Shown one piece after another: positions 58,595-64,000 of a stretch of 64,000 nucleotides of DNA. The DNA is from Calliphora vicina (Eukaryota > Arthropoda > Insecta > Diptera > Calliphoridae): positions 165,770,726 through 165,834,725 of the forward strand of contig NC_088780.1 in the NCBI RefSeq assembly GCF_958450345.1, in the 5' to 3' direction. Below the pieces are notes generated by a model. It had not been told where the DNA came from. It saw nothing but the letters and a program-made list of their open reading frames with translations, and did no database searches. The translations under genes were made by a program, and so were the position numbers. Position 1 is the stretch's first letter. Each line of letters begins with the position of its first letter.

Positions 58595-59342
58595 TATACC
58601 CTACACCACCATAGTGGGGAGGGTATTATGCGTTTGTGCAGATGTTTGTAACGCCCAAAAATACTATTCTAACACCCACCTTAAAGTATACCGATCGACT
58701 TAGAATCACTTTCTGAGTCAATTAAACGATGTCCGCCCGTCCGTCTGGTTGACAGGCTGCCTGTCCATGTAAACCTTGTGCGCAGAGTACAGCTCGCAAT
58801 TTTGAAGATATTTCAATCAAATTTGCTACATATTATTTTTTCGGCCCAAGGACTAAGCCTATTGAAACTGGCTGAAATCGGACCATTATTACACCTAGCC
58901 CCCATACAAATGTCCTTCCGAAATTGGACTTTATCGGTCAGAAATGTTTAATTTATAAATGTATCTCCACAAATTGCGCTGCAAATAAGTTTTATATATA
59001 CAAAATTCATGTCACCAAATTTTGTTACGATCGGTCCATAATTAGTCATAGCTCCCATATAGACCCGCTTCCGAAAATCATTTTAACGTGCACAAATCGC
59101 TTAAAAATATTGGTATACTCACAAAATTCAACATAGTATACTTTTATATAGACATAAATCACACGACCTAATTTCATGGTGATCGGTCCATAATTGGTCA
59201 TAGCCCCCATATAAGCCCCACTTCCGAAAATCACTCAAAAATATAAATTATTGAAATTTTAACAGAAAAATGTTTTTGCTCTTTTACTTAGTGTAGGGTA
59301 TTATATGGTTGGGCTTGACCGACCATACTTTCTTACTTGTTT
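58595..59342 (+). mobile_element. TATACCC family B copy, full length
   Basis: 5' hairpin TATACCCTACACCACC-ATAG-TGGGGAGGGTATTA. Core TTAAAGTATACCGATCGAC, GAGTCAATTAAACGATGTCC, GCCCGTCCGTCTGGTTG. A series of CGGTCCATAATTAGTCATAG-type repeated phrases. Then GTGTAGGGTATTATA and the 3' hairpin TGGTTGG-GCTTGA-CCGACCA (one G-T pair), end TACTTTCTTACTTGTTT. 748 bp, no credible ORF. Exact junctions are known because it sits in a mariner whose uninterrupted sequence is at 49.7 kb. Confidence 0.88.
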
Positions 59343-59390
59343 TATTGTACAAATGTTTCAAAATAAAAGCTTAACAATTTTAATTGTTTG

Positions 59391-60640
59391 AACTATTGCA
59401 ACTCTAAAAGCGAAATATGAATAAGAAATCAAAAGGATTTTGAGAATTTTATTTCCGATTTTTTGAAAGTCGAGTTGGGGCAAATCAGATTATCCAAAAA
59501 CGATTTTCTTTACAAATTTCTGTTTAACCAGCTAAATAACATGTAAAGTAAGAGCCTCCTAGACAAAATTATCCGCACCTCAAATGATCTCTCAGCAAAT
59601 ATTTGTTCTTCTCCAAATTAGTTTCAATTATACTTGACCACATTATTTACTTTTATTATGTATTTTTTTGTTAAGATTTAATGATCAACTTGACTTGTGG
59701 GGTCGTGGAAAAATAACTTTAAACGATTTGTTATTAAGCAGAGAAAAAATCTAAAAAATAAACTTCAGTTGATTACCAGCTATTGTTTTATACGTTTAAA
59801 TATTCAATCATTTGTTCAATTATACTTGAGTTAAAAATATCCAAATAAATCTAAAAACCAATTGTTAATGACCATTTAAATTAAGCAAAAATCGTAATAA
59901 AAATACTTTTATAAAAGAAACCTACATATTTATTTATTAAAACAAATTTTTGTATAATTAACGGCTGCTTCCTTCACATATCTGAGAACTAAACGCTACT
60001 TAATTAACATCAAACAAGTACCAAAACCTTCCAAACCATCATTAAACAAAATAAAGATACAAAATGTAAATCTGTTAGTTGTTTAAAATCCCCAACAATA
60101 TTTATCATTATTAATACATTTACTTATGTATGTACGATAACATGAATGATCTTGTAGATGTTTATGTTTATTTATTAATAATTTATTTGTTTGTTTGTTA
60201 TTTAGTAACAACTCAATCAAAACTTAATTTATTTTTGCTACGTTCTCACCAAATGACATGAAATATTCGTTGCGATGATTCGAACTTCATTACTTTGGTT
60301 TAAGGGGTTTTCGGTTTTAAATCTTCTTTTTTTAACGAGTGTGAGCGAGTATTGGTGAAATGATGGTGGCAGTTTAAACCTGATAAGTAAAACAACATTG
60401 GGGAATAAAGTTAAACGAGGCATTTGAGTAAAGTTGAGAGGTGTATGTATGTATTTTATGCTTGAATCCTATTAAATTTTGATAAATTACAGTTTCAACT
60501 TCTTATATAGTTTACGCTCATACTCATAAACACAAGTCATTTTAACAAGGGATAATAGCACAGTGTTATGGTTTAGTAAAAAAAAATATGAACAAATGTA
60601 ATGAAAATACATAGGCATAGGTTTTGGTTATTTGTAAGCT
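59391..60640. other. AT-rich noncoding sequence
   Basis: No element or coding sequence recognised. Confidence 0.4.
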
Positions 60641-61022
60641 AAATTACAAAATTTGGTACTTTTTGGAAAAGGATATGTTGGTACTTTGTTCCTTTTAAAA
60701 TGTACATTGATAGTTTTTTGTTGGTTATTCGGATTCAAAACAGTTTTTGTAAAAGGTACTTAGGTACTTTGATTATTTGGACACTAAAATGTAATAATAT
60801 TGTTACGTTTTAACCTTTTCAAAACGTTTGTTTATTTCCTTTAAATAAACCGGATACTTTTGATTGCAAATAAAAGCCGTTTAGTAGTTTGAAAGTGGTA
60901 ACAACTTTTTATTTGTTTAAAATGTACAACAACAGAATTAAATAGTCAATCAGTGTTTTTTATACATGTTTATAAATTCGCAGAAATAAAGACACACTTT
61001 GAAAAACACAGCACACTTAAGG

Positions 61023-61028
61023 TTTATT
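61023..61028 (-). promoter_or_regulatory. Poly(A) signal of the solo LTR
   Basis: AATAAA on the minus strand, downstream of the TATA box, followed by CCTTAAGTGTGCTGTG. It would define a short R region. Another AATAAA lies further on, near 60910, so the used site is uncertain. Confidence 0.45.
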
Positions 61029-61075
61029 TGAATAGCGTCTCTGATAAACTCACTAACGACTGCAACCTCTGCCAC

Positions 61076-61083
61076 TATTTATA
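61076..61083 (-). promoter_or_regulatory. TATA box of the solo LTR
   Basis: TATAAATA on the minus strand, followed by GTGGCAGAGGTTGCAGTCG and TTAGTGAG. A start site would be expected about 30 bases downstream, near 61045-61055. Predicted from sequence only. Confidence 0.6.
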
Positions 61084-61767
61084 ACACTGCCATCTGTACT
61101 CTAGATTTCTCTTTAACTGTCCAGAGGTTTCTAATACATACGACATCTGTGGTGTACTTTCTACAATGTTCTTTAACTGAATATTCGAATTCGAATATAC
61201 GGTCGCAGCAAACAGCGTTGCCAACTTACGATCAATGGTCAACTGAAAGCTTTTATTCAATGTTAATAATGCCCACAGATATGTTACAGTTTGCTATTAC
61301 TGCACTGCTATTTGAAAGCATTCTGCTACTTTTAAATCAGCCGTTAAAATCGTTACATTTGAATTCAAGTACAATTTCGTAACAATATGTATTTTTTGGT
61401 AAAAGGTACTTTGGTAATTTTTAAATAAAAAGAGTAAAAATATATTTGGTACCTTTAGCTAAGAAGTTAAAGTTGGTACTTTGTGATAAAGCCTTTTAGT
61501 AATTTTTACATCAAAAGTAAAATCAGGCGTGTTGCTCTAAAAGATACTTCGGTGCTATTTGATAAATAATAAAATTTTGGTACTTTTTGATAAAGGTCAA
61601 CTAAGGTCTTTAATTATATGGACGCTAAATTCTGGTACCTTTGGCTATAAAATTGTTTTTTAGAATTTTGGTCATCCAAAGTACTTTTTGGTAAACAATA
61701 CTTTGGTACTTTTTGCAAAATATTTTTGGTTACTAAAGAGTATTTGGATACTAAAGAGTAACAAATA

Positions 61768-63316
61768 CCTTAAAAAAAATGCAGGATTTACAATTGATTG
61801 TGTATCTTTTGAACGCTTTGTTTGTTTTCAATAACTTATATGTCATTTTAAAGGAAACATAGCTGTCATTTATTCTCACTTAGTTATTGAACATTATAGT
61901 GTAAATAACAACGTTTTTTTTTTTACTTCGAAAATGTCGAATATTGTACCAACAAAGCGTCATATGAGGGAAGTTTTGCTTTACTTTTTTAATTTGACAA
62001 AAAGTGCCGCTAAAGTACACCGATTGCACACTGAAGTGTTTCATCTGTTTTAACGTGCGAGAGATAGTTTGTTTGATTTTGACATGGAAGACAAAGATCG
62101 CCCAGGACAGCCAAAAAAGTTTGAAGACCAAGAATTGGAAGCATTACTCCATGAAGATTGTTGTAAAACTCAACAAAAGCTTGACAAATCATTGGGAGCT
62201 ACACAAAGAAAACTGATTCGTGGTAGCAACCGAATTTGTTGCCAATCGAATGATTCTACCTTAGGAACCGAATTTTACAATTGTGGCTACAATATTTGTA
62301 ACAAAAGTTTGGTTGCTTCAAGCGAAATTCTTCTTTATCAACTGATTTTCTGTTGATAGAATCGAAAAATTCGATATGTGCAACCGAAGCATTCGATTGA
62401 CAACAAATTCGGTTGCTATCACGAATCTGTTTTCTCTGTGTACTCAAGCAGCTATTTCGAAATGTTTGCGAGCAACAGAACTCATCCAAAAGCAGGGAAA
62501 TTGGGTACCATACGAATTGAAGCAGCGAGACCTTGAAAGACGATTCTGCATGTCCGAAATGATGTTATAAAAGAAAATCATTTTTGCACCGAATCATTAC
62601 TTGCTATTAAAAATGGATCCATTACAATAACCCGAGAGATCGTATGTAAAGCCCGGCCAACCAGCCGAATCGATACCAAAGCCAAATATCCATGGAGATT
62701 AGGAAATGCTCTATATTTGGTAGGAACAAAAGGATCCTATCTATTATAAGCTGCTGAAATCTGGCCAGACCATCACAGGGAACCTGTACTGAATGCAACT
62801 GATTCGATTGAAGCAAGTATTTGCCGAAAAACGTCCAGATTATGCGGCCAGACAAGAATCCGTAATATTCCATAATGACAACTCTACACTCAGGGAAAAT
62901 TCAATTGATTCAATTAGGTTTTTTTGATTTTAAGTATTTTTTTTCTTTGGGTGTAAGCCACATGTTACAATACCTGTTAAAAACTATTTATAAAGAAGTG
63001 GTTGGGAAGGTTTTCCTCACTCGCTTTTTAGTCCAGACAGTGTACAGTCCGACTACTATTTGTTTCGATCGCTACCGAACGATCTCTCTGGAATACTGTT
63101 ACCTTCAAACTAGAGTATCCGAAATTAGCTTGATTCGTTCTTAGCCTCAAAAGATGAACAGTTTTTTTTTTTTGGCTCGGAATCCATATGGAAAAGGTCC
63201 TAGCTAACAATAGCCAATACTTTGATTAAATTTCAATTGTACAAAATTTTCAAAATAAAAGCTAAAAATTAAAAAAAAAAATAATATTAATCCGTATTTT
63301 TCAGTCTTACACCCAA
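61768..63316 (+). pseudogene. Mauritiana-type mariner, most complete copy, carrying a MITE
   Basis: The 5' end near 61768 keeps AAAATGCAGGATTTACAAT of the terminal repeat. The 3' end TCAGTCTTACACCCAA (to 63316) is followed by TA. ATG at 61934 starts MSNIVPTKRHMREVLLYFFN. Then come MEDKDRPGQPKKFEDQELEA, LLHEDCCKTQQKLDKSLGAT, the MITE (62202-62440), TQAAISKCLRA, QKQGNWVPYELKQRDLERRF and CMSEMML. The TCDEKW block is changed to TCY-stop-KW, losing the first catalytic Asp. PKPNIHG, YYKLLKSGQTITGNLY and the FHNDNS region follow, then the terminal SDYYLF and ISLIRS parts in shifted frames. Dead. Confidence 0.87.
62202..62440 (+). mobile_element. CACAGAG MITE with TA duplication inside a mariner
   Basis: Left end CACAAAGAAAACTGATTCG, right end ACGAATCTGTTTTCTCTGTG, flanked by TA (62200-62201 and 62441-62442). 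The mariner reads GGAGCTACTCAAGCAGC when the element and one TA are removed, matching other mariners. 239 bp; the interior matches the copies at 7.8 and 10.7 kb. Confidence 0.92.
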
Positions 63317-63833
63317 TAAATAAAGTTGTTCACGATAAAAAAAAATAATAATTTTGGTAATGGACAGTTTGGCACTTTCTGCGATAGAGTACAAATAGTA
63401 CGTACGTACTATTTGAATTAAAGCTAAAATGGTTTCTAATTATTTGGACACTAATAACTAAAAACAAATACAATTTGTTCAAAATTTAAGGGAAATTTAT
63501 AATTTTCATAATTTTGAAACACTGTGCCGCAATAATTTTAACAAGCTAAAGCAATATTTAATATTCTCGTTTATTTTATCATCGTATTTGTAAGTAAAAA
63601 GTACCAAATAGCAGCCACTGAGTGACTGAGTGTGTTCATATTTGTAAATGGTACTGTGGCCTGTGTTAAGTGAACATTATTAAACATATTTTACCCAAGG
63701 GAGCACTTAACAATTCGTTAAGTTACCGCTGTTTAGTTACTTTATACTTTATTTTTCTTATATTCTTTTTTGTAATCATGCGAGTAAAGTATATCTTTCA
63801 CAGAGAAACAGCTACAGAATTTTGATTCCTTTT
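63317..63833. other. Noncoding sequence
   Basis: AT-rich; the first part belongs to the GGTACTTT-type repeat. CACAGAGAAACAGC at 63800 resembles a MITE end, but no partner was found. Confidence 0.35.
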
Positions 63834-64000
63834 TATACCCTACACCACCATAGTGGGGAGGGTATAATGCGTTTGTGCAGATGTTTGTAACGCCCAAAAA
63901 TATTAGTCTAAAACCCACCTTAAAGTATACCGATCGACTTAGAATCACTTTCTGATGTCCTTTAAACGATGTCCGTCCGTCTGGTCGGCTGGCTGGCTGT
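63834..64000 (+). mobile_element. TATACCC family B copy, 5' end, cut by window edge
   Basis: TATACCCTACACCACC-ATAG-TGGGGAGGGTATAATGCG, then GTGCAGATGTTTGTAACGC, AAAGTATACCGATCGACTT and AAACGATGTCCGTCCG, as in the 58.6-kb copy. It continues beyond the window. Confidence 0.88.

Larger units (their letters stand above)
57255..59390 (+). pseudogene. Mauritiana-type mariner carrying two nested insertions
   Basis: Plus frames read VVQKW-FDTEDKDRPGQPNKFED, LLKSTQAAISKRFRAAGF, KQGN, FICDDKLLHYDN (first catalytic Asp present, Glu after it changed to Asp), VKLGQPAEMTPKPNIHG, YYELLKSG-TITGNLYRTQLI and PEYAARHETVILHHDKAP (second Asp). A foldback element (57868-58330) then interrupts it. It resumes with the SDYYLFWSMQNALSGMRF-type block (third Asp). 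At 58595 a family B element interrupts the 3' leader, which continues at 59343 with TATTGTACAAATGTTTC. The N-terminus is missing; the Penelope-like dimer adjoins the left side. Several stops. Confidence 0.85.
60801..61384 (-). mobile_element. Solo LTR of a Ty3/gypsy-type retrotransposon
   Basis: 584 bp bounded by TGTTACGTTTTAACC and AATTTCGTAACA, i.e. TG...CA with inverted TGTTACG/CGTAACA ends. It is flanked by a 4-bp duplication ATAT on each side, as in gypsy-group insertions. On the minus strand it has TATAAATA followed about 50 bases later by AATAAA, so the LTR is read leftward. No internal retroelement coding sequence lies on either side, so it is a solo LTR left by recombination between two LTRs. 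Confidence 0.85.
60640..63440. repeat. GGTACTTT-rich degenerate repeat, interrupted by other elements
   Basis: The words GGTACTTT and TTGGTAC recur irregularly at 60654-60770, 61385-61720 and, after the mariner, at 63350-63380. A longer phrase, ATTATTTGGACACTAA or a variant, recurs at 60774, 61613 and 63440, suggesting a true repeat unit of several hundred bases. The solo LTR (60801-61384) and the mariner (61768-63316) are later insertions into it. Confidence 0.6.

Noticed and set aside
53656..59234. Frames of 60-100 codons within family B elements (FIGHKCLIYKCIS-like)
   Set aside because: They occur on either strand, in different copies, with different ends. The element looks non-coding and they follow its conserved DNA.
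1..64000. tRNA, rRNA, snRNA or host coding exons
   Set aside because: I looked for tRNA box B-like GGTTCGA words and long conserved exons and found none that held up. A computed scan could still find small RNAs or short exons.

Overview
The window is AT-rich, intron- or intergenic-like DNA from a dipteran insect. A calyptrate fly (blow fly or house fly group) is the best guess. The basis is mauritiana- and irritans-type mariner relics, jockey-type LINE pieces, a Penelope-like element, many CAA/GTT and GACA/CCGT microsatellites, and two abundant interspersed families beginning TATACCC that resemble repeats I remember from fly genomes. No search was possible, so the species is open. I found no convincing host gene exon, tRNA, rRNA or CRISPR array. 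Nearly everything that can be named is a mobile element or a tandem repeat, set in islands of low-complexity sequence.

Layout. 1-2.46 kb: DDE transposase fossil, two TATACCC family A copies, and a near-perfect 171-bp palindrome. 4.2-4.8 kb: mariner relic. 7.5-8.4 kb: CACAGAG MITEs and a LINE tail. 10.4-12 kb: irritans-type mariner carrying a MITE, abutting a mauritiana-type mariner and a foldback element. 13-14.7 kb: two family A copies. 14.7-16.5 kb: LINE with RNase H, then a mariner 3' part. 18.4-20.8 kb: internally deleted mariner with both terminal repeats, adjoining a roughly 35-bp minisatellite. 23.1-24.7 kb: a 1.5-kb relative of the MITEs with gene-like, splice-bordered sequence inside. 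25.2-26.1 kb: tandem repeat of about 140-150 bp carrying a deleted family A copy. 29.4-30.4 kb: mariner. 32.4-34.1 kb: two LINE pieces in opposite orientation. 36.1-37.5 kb: mariner split by a LINE 3' end. 39.05-48.45 kb: a 9.4-kb satellite of 113-bp monomers with a 1114-bp higher-order repeat. 49.7-51.3 kb: mariner and LINE tail. 53.5-55 kb: mariner split by a family B copy. 56.2-59.4 kb: Penelope-like inverted dimer, then a mariner carrying a foldback element and a family B copy. 60.6-63.4 kb: GGTACTTT-rich repeat carrying a solo LTR and a mariner that itself carries a MITE. 63.83 kb to the end: start of another family B copy.

How the parts relate. The interest lies in nesting and shared architecture. 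The mauritiana-type mariners act as datable hosts into which the other families inserted. TATACCC families A and B differ over most of their length but share a 5' terminal hairpin, subterminal inverted repeats, a GAGTCGATTAA-type core, a 3' hairpin and the end CTTACTTGTTT. The Penelope-like copy encodes the end of a GIY-YIG endonuclease and is followed by a hammerhead-like core. The 1.5-kb TIR element holds three candidate 60-70-bp introns and may be a less-deleted relative of the short MITEs. All coding sequence seen is broken or partial.
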